64,000 nt of DNA, from positions 38,426 through 102,425 of the forward strand of contig JAZKYH010000059.1 of the NCBI GenBank assembly GCA_045612065.1, read 5' to 3'. This document shows positions 1 to 8,385 of this stretch, one piece after another. Origin of the DNA: UBA1189 sp045612065 (GTDB taxonomy: Bacteria; Bacteroidota; Bacteroidia; Bacteroidales; Bacteroidaceae). Numbering within the stretch: position 1 is the stretch's first letter; each line of letters begins with the position of its first letter. The notes beneath the pieces are model-generated. The model made no database searches. It was not told the origin of the DNA and saw only the letters and a program-made list of their open reading frames with translations. The translations under genes and the position numbers were made by a program.

Positions 1-272
1 TGGGCTATAAGGGCATACTCTACATTCTCTTTCAGGAGCTCAAGTGACATGGTGTCTCGGTCGGCATCGGGCATGTAGGTGATGAGGTACTCGAGTGCCT
101 CACGATGTGCTCCTTCATATTGCGCGAGGAGTTGGTGTAGTTCCTTGGGACGCGATGAGGCATTGATAGCCTCCTCCACTTCGGGAGAATATGTCTGCTT
201 GTGGCATATGGCGAATAGTGCAACGACGATGCCCAAAACAACAAGGATGAGTGAGATGTGTTTTTTCTTCAT
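1..272 (-). CDS. Transglutaminase-like exported protein, N-terminal part (runs off window)
   Basis: About 90 codons are visible and the 3' end lies before base 1. The protein starts with MKKK, has a hydrophobic stretch to about residue 22 and a Cys at residue 23 in an LFAIC context, so it is probably a lipoprotein or signal-anchored protein. The following segment, with EALEYLITYMPDAD and then LLKENVEYAL, resembles the region before the transglutaminase-like domain in large Bacteroidales transglutaminase-domain proteins. That match is from memory of the family, and no catalytic Cys-His-Asp can be seen here. It starts 2 nt after the cutC stop, so it is probably the last visible member of the tilS-mutS2-cutC transcription unit. 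Confidence 0.6.
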   Translation of the reverse strand, partial: MKKKHISLILVVLGIVVALFAICHKQTYSPEVEEAINASSRPKELHQLLAQYEGAHREALEYLITYMPDADRDTMSLELLKENVEYALIA

Positions 273-274
273 AT

Positions 275-1012
275 TTACAGTTGTTTTATTAGTTTTACTA
301 TAGATTGAGCCTCCTCTTCATCGACCACCCTCAAGGCATACTCGTCTATGGTCGATGTGCCGCCCATGGAGATGCGAGGGTTGCGGTATAACATACGACC
401 GGGAATCATCTTCTTGGCACTGAAGTGTAAAGCATCGACTCCTGTTTGGGCCAGTTGCAGGGCATTGGATACCACAACTCCGCTTCCGGCCATGATCTCA
501 ATACGTCGCGAGGCAATGGCTACGGCTTGGGCAATATTGTCGATGCCCTCCACGGCCTTGTCATATCCGCCAGAGGTGAGGATGCGCGTACATCCGGTGC
601 TGATGACATCCTCTACGGCTTGCAGGTAGTCTTGTGTCATGTCTATGGCACGATGGAAAGTCGTATCCATCCCTTGCGATGCCTCTACGAGAAGCCTTGT
701 CCTTTCGATGTCCACCTTGCCCTCAGCGGTAAGAATGCCAAATACGACTCCCGTGGCACCTGCTTGGCGTGCATGGTCGATGTCGTGAAGCATCGTGCGG
801 AACTCTTCATCCGAATAGAGGAAGTCGCCTCCTCGCGGACGAATCATGATGCAGACCTCAATGCCGGGGATGGCGCAAGCCTCCGTCATCATCCCCAAGG
901 ATGGGGTGATGCCTCCGTCAGAGGGCGAGGCGCATAGTTCTACGCGGTCTATCCCCAAACGTGCTGCCGTGTGGCATGCTTCGAGGCTGTAGGAGCAAAG
1001 TTCTGTTTTCAT
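275..1012 (-). CDS. cutC: CutC family protein
   Basis: This is a 245-residue TIM-barrel protein of the CutC family, historically linked to copper homeostasis although the biochemical role is unsettled. The N-terminus has the family signature (ELCSYSLEACHTAARLGIDR, then VELCASPSDGG with the GGITPS motif). Later it shows MIRPRGGDFLYSDEE and LTSGGYDKAVEG, both typical of CutC. The length matches the family (about 245). It lies 10 bp after the mutS2 stop and 2 bp before the next gene, so it belongs to a minus-strand operon. No frameshift or missing core motif is visible. Metal binding itself cannot be judged from sequence. Confidence 0.93.
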   Translation of the reverse strand: MKTELCSYSLEACHTAARLGIDRVELCASPSDGGITPSLGMMTEACAIPGIEVCIMIRPRGGDFLYSDEEFRTMLHDIDHARQAGATGVVFGILTAEGKVDIERTRLLVEASQGMDTTFHRAIDMTQDYLQAVEDVISTGCTRILTSGGYDKAVEGIDNIAQAVAIASRRIEIMAGSGVVVSNALQLAQTGVDALHFSAKKMIPGRMLYRNPRISMGGTSTIDEYALRVVDEEEAQSIVKLIKQL

Positions 1013-1022
1013 TGCCGTATCT

Positions 1023-3572
1023 TCAATTTAGTTCCACTACCGTGATGCCTGCGCCGCCAAATTGTACGTGCTCGTCGCGGCAACTTGCCACAGCGGGGTT
1101 GGCCTGCAGGTATTGTCGTATGAGGGTGCGCAGGATGCCATTGCCCGTGCCATGGAGGATGCGTACGCGGGGCATGCTGAGCAGTACGGCATCGTCGATG
1201 TAGTAGGTGACAGCCTGCAGGGCTTCTTCGCCACGCATACCACGCACGTCGATGTCCTGCTTGAAGTGTAGGCGGCGTTCCGAGATGTTCTCCTGTGTCT
1301 CTTTGCTCAGGTAGGTATAGGCACGAGGACGCTCGGCCTCCTGTTGGCGTGCGGCCTCTTGTGTCGAGGGCTCCAGTTTAGAGAGTTTGGTCACGGTGCG
1401 CATCATGCCGAAAGTTACAGTGGCATTCTTGCCATTGATTTGCTCTATGGTGCCGATGGTTTGCTGGCCCTTGATGCGCACGAGAGAGCCTACAGTGAGA
1501 GCGGCCTCCCCCCCGCTCCTCCCAGAGAGAGGTGATACGGTCATCGCGGAGCCAAGTCCTCCTCCTTGGAAGGAGTTAGAGGAGGTTTCCTTTCTGTTCT
1601 TCTTCTCTTTCTTACGTTCCTGCTTGGCTCTGAGTTGCTCCATCTTACGTTGGATGCGTGTTTCGTACTCGTCTGAGGTATTGTCGGTCACGGTTTCGCG
1701 CCATTCGGCCAGTTCCTGGCGCGCTTGGCGTGTCTGCTCCTTCTCGGCCTGTGCCTCCTTGATGGTGCGTATGGTGTTCTCGATACGTGCGTTCGACTCC
1801 TGCAAGAGTTGTTTCATCTCCTCCTTGGCTTCGCGAATGACACTCTTGCGCGACTTCTTCAGTTCTTCCATCTCGCCTTCATATTGGGCGATGAGGGCTT
1901 CGAGTTGTTTCTCCTTCTGGCGTATGTTCTGTCGCTTGGTTTCCCAATAGCGCTTGTCGCGTACAATGTCCTGCAGGTACTTGTCCGATTGGATGTACTC
2001 GCTACCCACAATCTCTGAAGCATCGGCAATGATCTCCTCGGGGAGTCCTATCTTGCGGGCTATCTCCACGGCAAACGAACTGCCGGGGTTGCCAATCTGG
2101 AGTTGGTAGAGCGCTTGCATCAGGTGTCGGTCATAGAGCATGGCCCCATTGACCACCCCTTCGTGGCTATCGGCAAACTGCTTCAGGTTCGAGTAGTGTG
2201 TGGTGATGACGCCATAGGCCTGCTTGGTATTGAAGCGGCGTAGCACTGCCTCGGCAATGGCACCTCCGATGAGGGGCTCGGTGCCGCTACCAAACTCGTC
2301 GATGAGGATGAGACTCTCGGCATTGGCCTCGCGTATCATGTTCTTCATATTCAACAAGTGGCTACTGTAGGTGCTGAGATCGTCCTCGATACTCTGCTCA
2401 TCGCCAATGTCAATGAAGATGCTACGGAATATGCCGGCACGGCTCGCCCGCTTCAGGGGAATGAGCAGGCCACATTGCAACATATATTGCAAGAGTCCCA
2501 CAGTCTTCAGGCACACCGACTTGCCGCCGGCGTTGGGCCCCGATATGATGAGTATTCTCTGTTCGCGACTCAACTTGATGTCGAGCGGTACTACCTTCTT
2601 GTTGTGCTTGGCCAGCGTGATGCGCAGCAAGGGATGCTCGGCCTCCACCCAGTCGATGTGGGGATGGTCGCATAACTCGGGGCGTATGGCATCCATGTCG
2701 ATGGCCATGAGTGCCTTGGCACGGATGAAGTCGATGGTGGCCAGGAAGGAGTAGGACTCCAGTATCTCAGGAATCTGTGGACGTACCTCGTCGGTAAACT
2801 CCGTGAGGATGCGTATCACCTCGCGGCGTTCCTCGCCCTCGAGTTCGCGTATGCGGTTGTTGGCCTCCACCACCTCGGCGGGTTCTATGTAGACAGTCTT
2901 GCCTGTGGCCGACTCGTCGTGTACGATACCCTTGATGCGGCGCTTCAGGGCTGGCACCACAGGAATCACCAAACGGCCGTCACGCACCGTGGGGTTCACA
3001 TCCTTCTCTACGATGCCTTCGACTTGTGCCGAGCGTAGTATTGAATTGAGCGTGCGCGATATGCTACCCGTTGTGGCGGCCAACTCGCGGCGTATATTGG
3101 CAAGGGCAGGCGAGGCGTTGTCCTTGATTTTTCCAAACTTATTGACGATGCCGTCGATGCGGCGTATGAGGGTAGGGAAGGCCTGTGCCTCACCAGCCAG
3201 CAACTCCAGGTTGGGGTATAGGCTGGGCTCCTCTTCATTCCTGTGGAAGAAGGAGATAATCTGACTTATCGTCTCCAGTGAGCGGCGTAGGTCGAAGAGT
3301 TCGCCCTCGTCCAGGTACATGCCCACGATGCTGGCGCGGTGCAGGGCGGGGCGCACATCGAAGAAATGTTGGTAGGGAAACGCATCCTCCTCTTGTATGA
3401 TGCGCACGAATTCGGTCGTTTCGTCCAACAGGCGGGTCACTTCCTCGCTATCCGTGGAGAACCTCATCTCCTCCACCTTGTCTCTGCCCAATGTGCTCAG
3501 ACATCGGCCACCGAGGAGGAGGCGTATTTGGTCGAAACCTATCTTTTGTTCGAAATTATTCGGGTATATCAT
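1023..3572 (-). CDS. mutS2: Endonuclease MutS2 / ribosome-collision ATPase
   Basis: This 849-residue protein has the full MutS2 architecture: N-terminal core/clamp region, ABC-type ATPase with Walker A GPNAGGKS at residues 345-352, Walker B LILIDEFGSGTEP near 425, a charged coiled coil (about 510-660), a KOW-like segment (VRIKGQQTIGTIEQINGK) and a C-terminal Smr domain with DVRGMR and HGTGNG. In characterised family members MutS2 suppresses recombination or splits collided ribosomes through the Smr domain. The linker at about residues 663-690 is Gly/Ser-rich and is encoded by a GC-rich palindromic sequence resembling intergenic repeats elsewhere in the window (see findings). The start is 2 bp after the tilS stop. 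Confidence 0.96.
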   Translation of the reverse strand: MIYPNNFEQKIGFDQIRLLLGGRCLSTLGRDKVEEMRFSTDSEEVTRLLDETTEFVRIIQEEDAFPYQHFFDVRPALHRASIVGMYLDEGELFDLRRSLETISQIISFFHRNEEEPSLYPNLELLAGEAQAFPTLIRRIDGIVNKFGKIKDNASPALANIRRELAATTGSISRTLNSILRSAQVEGIVEKDVNPTVRDGRLVIPVVPALKRRIKGIVHDESATGKTVYIEPAEVVEANNRIRELEGEERREVIRILTEFTDEVRPQIPEILESYSFLATIDFIRAKALMAIDMDAIRPELCDHPHIDWVEAEHPLLRITLAKHNKKVVPLDIKLSREQRILIISGPNAGGKSVCLKTVGLLQYMLQCGLLIPLKRASRAGIFRSIFIDIGDEQSIEDDLSTYSSHLLNMKNMIREANAESLILIDEFGSGTEPLIGGAIAEAVLRRFNTKQAYGVITTHYSNLKQFADSHEGVVNGAMLYDRHLMQALYQLQIGNPGSSFAVEIARKIGLPEEIIADASEIVGSEYIQSDKYLQDIVRDKRYWETKRQNIRQKEKQLEALIAQYEGEMEELKKSRKSVIREAKEEMKQLLQESNARIENTIRTIKEAQAEKEQTRQARQELAEWRETVTDNTSDEYETRIQRKMEQLRAKQERKKEKKNRKETSSNSFQGGGLGSAMTVSPLSGRSGGEAALTVGSLVRIKGQQTIGTIEQINGKNATVTFGMMRTVTKLSKLEPSTQEAARQQEAERPRAYTYLSKETQENISERRLHFKQDIDVRGMRGEEALQAVTYYIDDAVLLSMPRVRILHGTGNGILRTLIRQYLQANPAVASCRDEHVQFGGAGITVVELN
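1503..1586. repeat. GC-rich palindromic repeat embedded in the mutS2 coding sequence
   Basis: The segment contains the perfect palindrome CTCCTTGGAAGGAG at 1562-1575, flanked by CCTCC/GGAGG tracts, with a C-run and GGCCTCCCCC at the other end. Similar pieces (AAGTCnCC.CTCCTTGGnAGG and GGCCTCCCCCGC) occur at 17848-17880, 49834-49934 and inside the DUF5103 gene near 51290. It is read in frame as a Ser/Gly-rich stretch between the coiled coil and the KOW-like part of MutS2. Confidence 0.5.
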
Positions 3573-3574
3573 CT

Positions 3575-4942
3575 TTACTTTTTAGTCTTTTTTGTTTGGG
3601 AGTTAAGAAGTTCGATGCAGATGACTCTCTCGGGCGTTTTGTCCAGTCGGTATCGTTCACTCCCGCGCAGCCCTACGGCCCATACGATGTCCTCCCCATG
3701 GCATAGGAGCCATTGGCGTGTTTTCTCGGTCTGGGGCAACTTGATGTCGGTGTAGAAGTCGCTCAGAAGTTTGCTCCCCCTCATCCCGAAAGGAGTGAAA
3801 CGGTCGCCCTGTCGGGGGTGGCGCAGCGTGAGCGGTTCGTTTATGCGGCTTGCATCGAGGCACAGCACGTCGTTACGCTTGGGCACTTGCCATGTGGTAT
3901 CGGTCACTATGCTGCACACTGAGAGCCGTGTGCCGTCGGGCAACATCATGGTACCCTCTTGGGGTAGGATGTAGGCGGTGTCGTCGGTTGTTGCCGATGC
4001 CGCTTTGCTGCGCACCAGCAGATGGGTGCGGTCGCGCAGTAGGGTGTATCCCTCCGCTTCGAACAGGCGTCCAGCCTCCGAGGTAAGCGAGCGGAAGATG
4101 TCGGCCACCTGTGCCGAATTGAAGCCATAGGGGCGCAGCATTTCGAACAGGTGTGCGTGGGGCACCTCGGTCGCGAGCAGAGCCTCGATGCTGATGTCGA
4201 TTCCGTCGGCGTGGGCTGTGACGATGCGTGCGCAGGCCTCACCCATGGCCCTATTATATATGACGGATGCCTCGCCCAGGTGGATGGCCGCTTGCATGAT
4301 GTTGCTCTTGGCAGCAGGGTTTATCTGCTCCATCAGGGGCAGCAGTTGCAGACGCACCTTGTTGCGGGCATACATGTCGGTGAGGTTCGTGCTGTCGGTC
4401 ACGTAGGGCTGTCCCAAGTATTCGAGGTAGTTGACGATCTCCTCGCGTGTGAGGCACAGCAGCGGGCGCACGATGGGTCCGTTCTTGACGCGCATTCCCG
4501 TGAGACCATTGATGCCCGCTCCGCGTATGAGGTTCAGCAGTAGTGTCTCTACGGCATCGTCCTGATGGTGTGCCACGGCAATCGCGTCGAGGCCGTATGC
4601 TTGGCGCAGGCGCTCAAATTCCCGGTAGCGCAATTCGCGTGCTGCCATCTCTACCGATTGCTTATGCTCGGCGGCATGGGCCAGCGTGTCGAAGTGCACC
4701 ACCTCGCACTCCACACCCAGCGTGTGGCATAGTGCGGTGACGAATTGCTCGTCGCGATTGCTCTCCTCGCCCCGTAGGTGGAAGTTGCAATGCACAGCAC
4801 GGCAGGTGTAACCAAGGCTCAGCAATATCCTGAGCAGAGTTACTGAGTCGGCTCCGCCACTCAGTGCTACCAACACCTTGGCATCGTTGGGCAGCAGTTG
4901 TTGCTTGCCGATGAACTCTTGCACTCGCTTCGTTGTCTTCAT
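3575..4942 (-). CDS. tilS: tRNA(Ile)-lysidine synthase
   Basis: TilS uses ATP to attach lysine to C34 of the CAU-anticodon tRNA-Ile precursor, changing its codon from AUG to AUA. The N-type ATP pyrophosphatase P-loop SGGADS is at residues 28-33, followed by the PP-loop fold (AVHCNFHLRGEESNRDE, then VAHHQDDAVETLLLNLIRG), and a C-terminal TilS domain (LTLRHPRQGDRFTPFGMRG). The open frame extends 16 codons further upstream. I choose the ATG at 4942 because a strong promoter -7 element, TACCTTTG, lies at 4948-4955, only 5 nt before it, and the extra residues are not conserved-looking. The product is 455 aa, normal for the family. It is the first gene of the tilS-mutS2-cutC unit. Confidence 0.95.
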   Translation of the reverse strand: MKTTKRVQEFIGKQQLLPNDAKVLVALSGGADSVTLLRILLSLGYTCRAVHCNFHLRGEESNRDEQFVTALCHTLGVECEVVHFDTLAHAAEHKQSVEMAARELRYREFERLRQAYGLDAIAVAHHQDDAVETLLLNLIRGAGINGLTGMRVKNGPIVRPLLCLTREEIVNYLEYLGQPYVTDSTNLTDMYARNKVRLQLLPLMEQINPAAKSNIMQAAIHLGEASVIYNRAMGEACARIVTAHADGIDISIEALLATEVPHAHLFEMLRPYGFNSAQVADIFRSLTSEAGRLFEAEGYTLLRDRTHLLVRSKAASATTDDTAYILPQEGTMMLPDGTRLSVCSIVTDTTWQVPKRNDVLCLDASRINEPLTLRHPRQGDRFTPFGMRGSKLLSDFYTDIKLPQTEKTRQWLLCHGEDIVWAVGLRGSERYRLDKTPERVICIELLNSQTKKTKK

Positions 4943-4947
4943 GTAGA

Positions 4948-4978
4948 CAAAGGTAGTGTAAGCCGAAAGAAAAAGCAA
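4948..4978 (-). promoter_or_regulatory. Promoter of the tilS-mutS2-cutC unit
   Basis: On the minus strand a -33 TTG (4976-4978) is followed by 20 bp and then TACCTTTG (4948-4955), an exact match to TAnnTTTG. The -33 lies in the palindrome CAAGTAAACTTG. The mRNA would begin only a few bases before the tilS ATG. The arrangement recurs upstream of the 13781-15028 and 58456-58731 genes. Confidence 0.75.
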
Positions 4979-5029
4979 GTTTACTTGCATTTTTCTGAGC
5001 TATGACCAGCCTTCATGTTATACCAAAAC

Positions 5030-5060
5030 AAATAGCACCGCTCGTTGAGCAGTGCTATTT
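5030..5060 (-). terminator. Rho-independent terminator after the sulfatase gene
   Basis: A near-perfect stem (AAATAGCAC, one mismatch, GCTC paired with GAGC and GTGCTATTT) lies 22 bp downstream of the sulfatase stop and is followed on the minus strand by TTTGTTTT. Confidence 0.75.
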
Positions 5061-5081
5061 CAATTATATATGTACCTTCGA

Positions 5082-6647
5082 TTACTCTTGGTTGCGGATG
5101 GGGTCGTCATACTGCTCTTGCAGTGTGGTGAGCTTCTTCATCATACGCTTAGTGATGCGCTCGGTTCCGGGCTGACCATAGAGGTTGTTGAGCTCGTTGT
5201 GGTCATTCTTGAGGTCATACAACTCCCACTCGTCAATGTCGTTGTAGAAGTGGATGAGTTTGTAGCGTTCATCACGCACGCCATAGTGACGTTTCACAGA
5301 GTGCTCGGCGGGATACTCGTAGAAGTGGTAGTAGAGGGCATCGCGCCACTCGGTCTTCTCGCCCTTGAGCAAGGGAAGGAAGGACTCTCCGTGCATCTCC
5401 TCGGGAACCTCTACACCTGCAAGGTCAAGGAAGGTGGGGCCGTAGTCGATGTTCTGCACGAGCTGTGCCACATCGCCTTTCTTTCCTCCGGGAAGACGTA
5501 CGAGTAGGGGAGTGCGGAACGACTCTTCGTACATGAAGCGCTTGTCGAACCAACCGTGCTCGCCCATATAGAAGCCTTGGTCTGAGGTGTAGACAATCAT
5601 AGTGTTGTCAAGCAAGCCCTCCTTCTCAAGGTATTCAAGCACGACGCCAATGTTACGGTCGATAGAGGTGATAACGCGCAAGTAGTCTCTCATGTATTGC
5701 TGGAACTTCCATTCTGCAAGTTCGTTACCTGATAGGTTACGTGCTTTGAAGTCTGCGATTACGGGATCGTAGTGGCGGTCCCAAGCGGCTTGCACATCGG
5801 GACGCATGCGCTGGCGGTACATCTCGCGTCCCCAACCCTCATAAGGGCTGTGGAGCTCGTTCTCGCGGTCGGCCATCTTGAGATCATATACGACGCTCAT
5901 GTCCTTGGCGATGCTCATGCCCTGCTGCTGTGCGGCGATACGGCCTTCGTAGTTGTCGTAGAAGGTCTCAGGTACGGGGAAGTTCGAGTCGCTGAAGAGC
6001 TCGAGGTCACAAGTGTCAGGCATCCAAGTGCGGTGAGGAGCTTTGTGGTGCAAGAGCAAGCAGAAGGGCTTCTCAGGGTTACGCAAGCTATCGAGCCAGT
6101 TGATAGCCACATCGGTGGTGATATTGGTGGCATAGCCCTCACGCTGTATCTTCTCTCCATTGCGGATGAAATAGGGGTCATAGTACTCACCCTGACCGAT
6201 AAGGATATCCCAGTAGTTGAAGCCTGTAGGATTAGAAGCCAAGTGCCACTTACCTATAACAGCAGTCTCATAGCCAGCTTCCTGCAACAGTTTGGGGAAG
6301 GTGAGCTGTGAACCGTCGAAATAGGTGTGGTTGTTGGTGAAGCCATTGGCGTGGCTGTGCTTACCTGTGAGCATACAAGCACGGCTGGGACCACTGATAG
6401 AGTTAGCCACGAAGCTGTTGGTGAAGCGCACTCCTTCATTGGCGATACGGTCAATGTTGGGAGTCTCGATATAGCGCTGGTCGTAAGCACTGATGGTTTG
6501 GTACGAGTGGTCGTCGCACATGATGAAGAGGATATTCATCGGCTGCTCAGGAGCAGCGGCTTCTTGCTTCTTGTCACCTCCTGTGCAGGCGGTGAGACCT
6601 GCCAAGGCTAATGTTCCCAATACGGGGAGATTCTTGTTGTTGGTCAT
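5082..6647 (-). CDS. Serine-type sulfatase, lipoprotein
   Basis: This is a 521-residue family S1 sulfatase that hydrolyses sulfate esters, probably on glycans. The N-terminus has a lipobox (LTAC, Cys21), so it should be an envelope lipoprotein. The active-site signature is S85-G-P-S-R, the S-x-P-x-R form found in anaerobes, in which an anaerobic sulfatase-maturating enzyme oxidises the serine to formylglycine. No maturase is in the window. Metal ligands D45-D46 and the later YTSDQGFYMGEHGWFDKR segment are typical. The overall pattern resembles GlcNAc-6-O-sulfatases and related heparan or mucin sulfatases, but substrate is inference. Two GH20 hexosaminidases elsewhere in the window would fit a GlcNAc-containing glycan, although they are not adjacent. 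Confidence 0.92.
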   Translation of the reverse strand: MTNNKNLPVLGTLALAGLTACTGGDKKQEAAAPEQPMNILFIMCDDHSYQTISAYDQRYIETPNIDRIANEGVRFTNSFVANSISGPSRACMLTGKHSHANGFTNNHTYFDGSQLTFPKLLQEAGYETAVIGKWHLASNPTGFNYWDILIGQGEYYDPYFIRNGEKIQREGYATNITTDVAINWLDSLRNPEKPFCLLLHHKAPHRTWMPDTCDLELFSDSNFPVPETFYDNYEGRIAAQQQGMSIAKDMSVVYDLKMADRENELHSPYEGWGREMYRQRMRPDVQAAWDRHYDPVIADFKARNLSGNELAEWKFQQYMRDYLRVITSIDRNIGVVLEYLEKEGLLDNTMIVYTSDQGFYMGEHGWFDKRFMYEESFRTPLLVRLPGGKKGDVAQLVQNIDYGPTFLDLAGVEVPEEMHGESFLPLLKGEKTEWRDALYYHFYEYPAEHSVKRHYGVRDERYKLIHFYNDIDEWELYDLKNDHNELNNLYGQPGTERITKRMMKKLTTLQEQYDDPIRNQE

Positions 6648-6698
6648 GTTATGATTTGTGTTTAACGTGTTAAGATAATATGCGCGAAAATCAATAGC

Positions 6699-7442
6699 TT
6701 AATTCTTCTTCGGGTATTTGCGGAACCATCCGTCCCAGCGTAGACGCATCACGCCAAACATGGCTTCACCGAAGATGCTGCTGTTCATCTTTGAGGTTCC
6801 GAGCTCGCGGTTGACGAAGATGACGGGAACCTCCTTAATCTTGAAACCACACTTGTGGGCGGTAAACTTCATCTCAATCTGGAAGGCATAGCCCTTGAAA
6901 CGTACCTTGTCAAGTTCGAGCGTTTCGAGCACCTGACGGCGATAACACTTGAAACCGGCTGTGGTGTCTTTCACTTTGATGCCTGTAACGAATTGCACAT
7001 ACTTCGAAGCGAAGTACGACATCAACACGCGTCCCATGGGCCAGTTCACCACATTAACACCGCTCACGTAACGCGAACCGATGGACAGGTCATAACCCTC
7101 TTCGGCGCAAGCGTTGTAGAGGCGGGGCAAGTCGTTGGGGTTGTGTGAGAAGTCGGCATCCATCTCAAAGATATAGTCGTACTTATGTTCTACAGCCCAC
7201 TTGAAACCGCAGATGTAGGCTGTGCCGAGACCGAGCTTGCCGGTGCGCTCAATCATGAACAAGCGTTCGGGAAACTCCTTCTGCAACTCTTTGACGATGT
7301 CTGCTGTACCGTCGGGCGAACCGTCCTCAATGATAAGTATGTGGAATACTTTCTCCAAGCCGAACACGGCGCGGATGATGTTTTCGATATTCTCCTTCTC
7401 GTTATACGTAGGGATGATAACGATGCTGTCGCTTTTTTGCAT
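6699..7442 (-). CDS. Polyprenol-phosphate mannose synthase-like GT2 glycosyltransferase
   Basis: This 247-residue GT-A fold transferase matches the dolichyl/polyprenyl-phosphate beta-D-mannosyltransferase (DPM1-like) group. The N-terminus IVIIPTYNEKENIENII, then IIEDGSPDGTADIV, the DxD-type metal site EMDADFSHNP, and SRYVSGVNVVNWPMGR are all family hallmarks. It has no membrane segment of its own, so it is the catalytic domain only. The likely product is polyprenyl-phosphate-linked mannose used for periplasmic glycosylation, but the sugar cannot be read from sequence. It has its own promoter (7504-7511), divergent from the nif3 promoter. The sulfatase gene upstream on the same coordinate side is transcribed separately. 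Confidence 0.9.
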   Translation of the reverse strand: MQKSDSIVIIPTYNEKENIENIIRAVFGLEKVFHILIIEDGSPDGTADIVKELQKEFPERLFMIERTGKLGLGTAYICGFKWAVEHKYDYIFEMDADFSHNPNDLPRLYNACAEEGYDLSIGSRYVSGVNVVNWPMGRVLMSYFASKYVQFVTGIKVKDTTAGFKCYRRQVLETLELDKVRFKGYAFQIEMKFTAHKCGFKIKEVPVIFVNRELGTSKMNSSIFGEAMFGVMRLRWDGWFRKYPKKN

Positions 7443-7503
7443 ATATTAGTTTCTTTTGTACATTTTCCGCTCAATGGCTCTACTGGCCTATGCGCAATTT
7501 GTG

Positions 7504-7511
7504 CAAAGATA
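7504..7511 (-). promoter_or_regulatory. Promoter -7 element of the GT2 gene
   Basis: TATCTTTG on the minus strand matches TAnnTTTG exactly, 62 nt upstream of the start codon. No convincing -33 TTG lies 20 bp before it. Confidence 0.5.
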
Positions 7512-7551
7512 GCGATTATTATATAATGTGCGCGTATTTTGAGTGAAAATG

Positions 7552-7582
7552 TTTGATATTTGCCCGTTTATTCGTAACTTCG
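7552..7582 (+). promoter_or_regulatory. Promoter of the nif3-like gene
   Basis: TTTG (7552-7555), 19 bp, then TAACTTCG (7575-7582), one mismatch from TAnnTTTG. It ends 17 nt before the ATG at 7600, which supports that start over an upstream in-frame ATG at 7543 that would precede the promoter. Confidence 0.6.
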
Positions 7583-7599
7583 CACCGTTTTTGAGAAAT

Positions 7600-8382
7600 A
7601 TGAAGGCAAAACAAGTGTTGGACGCCCTTGAACAGTATGCGCCTCTGCCTTTGCAAGACAGTTACGACAATGCAGGCTTGCAAATTGGATTGACAGCGGA
7701 GCAGGAAGTTACAGGGGCTTTGTTGTGTTTAGACGTGACCGAGGCCATCATCGACGAGGCCGAGCGTATGGGGTGCAACTTGATTGTTGCCCACCACCCG
7801 CTGTTGTTTCGTGGACTCAAGTCTATCACAGGGCAGAGCTATGTGGAACGTTGCGTCATCAAGGCCATTCAGAAGGGTGTAGGCATCTATGCCGCTCACA
7901 CCAACTTGGACAATGCCGAGGGTGGGGTGAACCATCGTATCGCCGCTAAGCTTGGACTTGAGAACCTCTCGTTCCTCGATGCTAAGCCAGGCATGTCGGC
8001 AGGGTCGGGTGTCGTAGGTGAATTGCCTGTTGAGGAAGATGAACAATGTTTCCTCGAGCGTGTAAAGGCTCTGTTTGGCATCCAATGCATACGTCATAAC
8101 CAGCTTTGTGGACGCAAGATACGCCGTGTGGCCCTGTGTGGTGGTGCAGGTGGCTTCCTCCTTTCTAATGCCATCGCCCAAGGTGCTGATGCCTTTCTCA
8201 CTGGTGAGATGCGCTATCATGATTATTTCGGTCACGAAGGTGATTTGCTGATTGCCGAGATGGGTCACTACGAGAGCGAGCAATATACGATAGATATATT
8301 TGCCGAAATATTGACCAGCCAGTTTCCCGAACTTAAAATCGTAAAAACATCATTAAATACAAATCCCATAAATTATTTGTAA
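7600..8382 (+). CDS. Nif3-like dinuclear metal centre protein
   Basis: This 260-residue NIF3/YbgI-family protein has the expected metal-ligand segments: IVAHHPLLFRGLKSI (HH), AAHTNLDNAEGGVNHRIA (H and D), and MGHYESEQ near the C-terminus (H and E). Family members bind two metal ions. The biochemical function is uncertain, with GTP cyclohydrolase-type labels in databases being largely historical. This is the short form; many Bacteroidales homologues carry a PII-like insert and are about 365 aa. The frame is open to an ATG at 7543, but the promoter at 7552-7582 argues for 7600. The next gene starts 3 nt after the stop, so the two are co-transcribed. Confidence 0.92.
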   Translation: MKAKQVLDALEQYAPLPLQDSYDNAGLQIGLTAEQEVTGALLCLDVTEAIIDEAERMGCNLIVAHHPLLFRGLKSITGQSYVERCVIKAIQKGVGIYAAHTNLDNAEGGVNHRIAAKLGLENLSFLDAKPGMSAGSGVVGELPVEEDEQCFLERVKALFGIQCIRHNQLCGRKIRRVALCGGAGGFLLSNAIAQGADAFLTGEMRYHDYFGHEGDLLIAEMGHYESEQYTIDIFAEILTSQFPELKIVKTSLNTNPINYL

Positions 8383-8385
8383 CCT

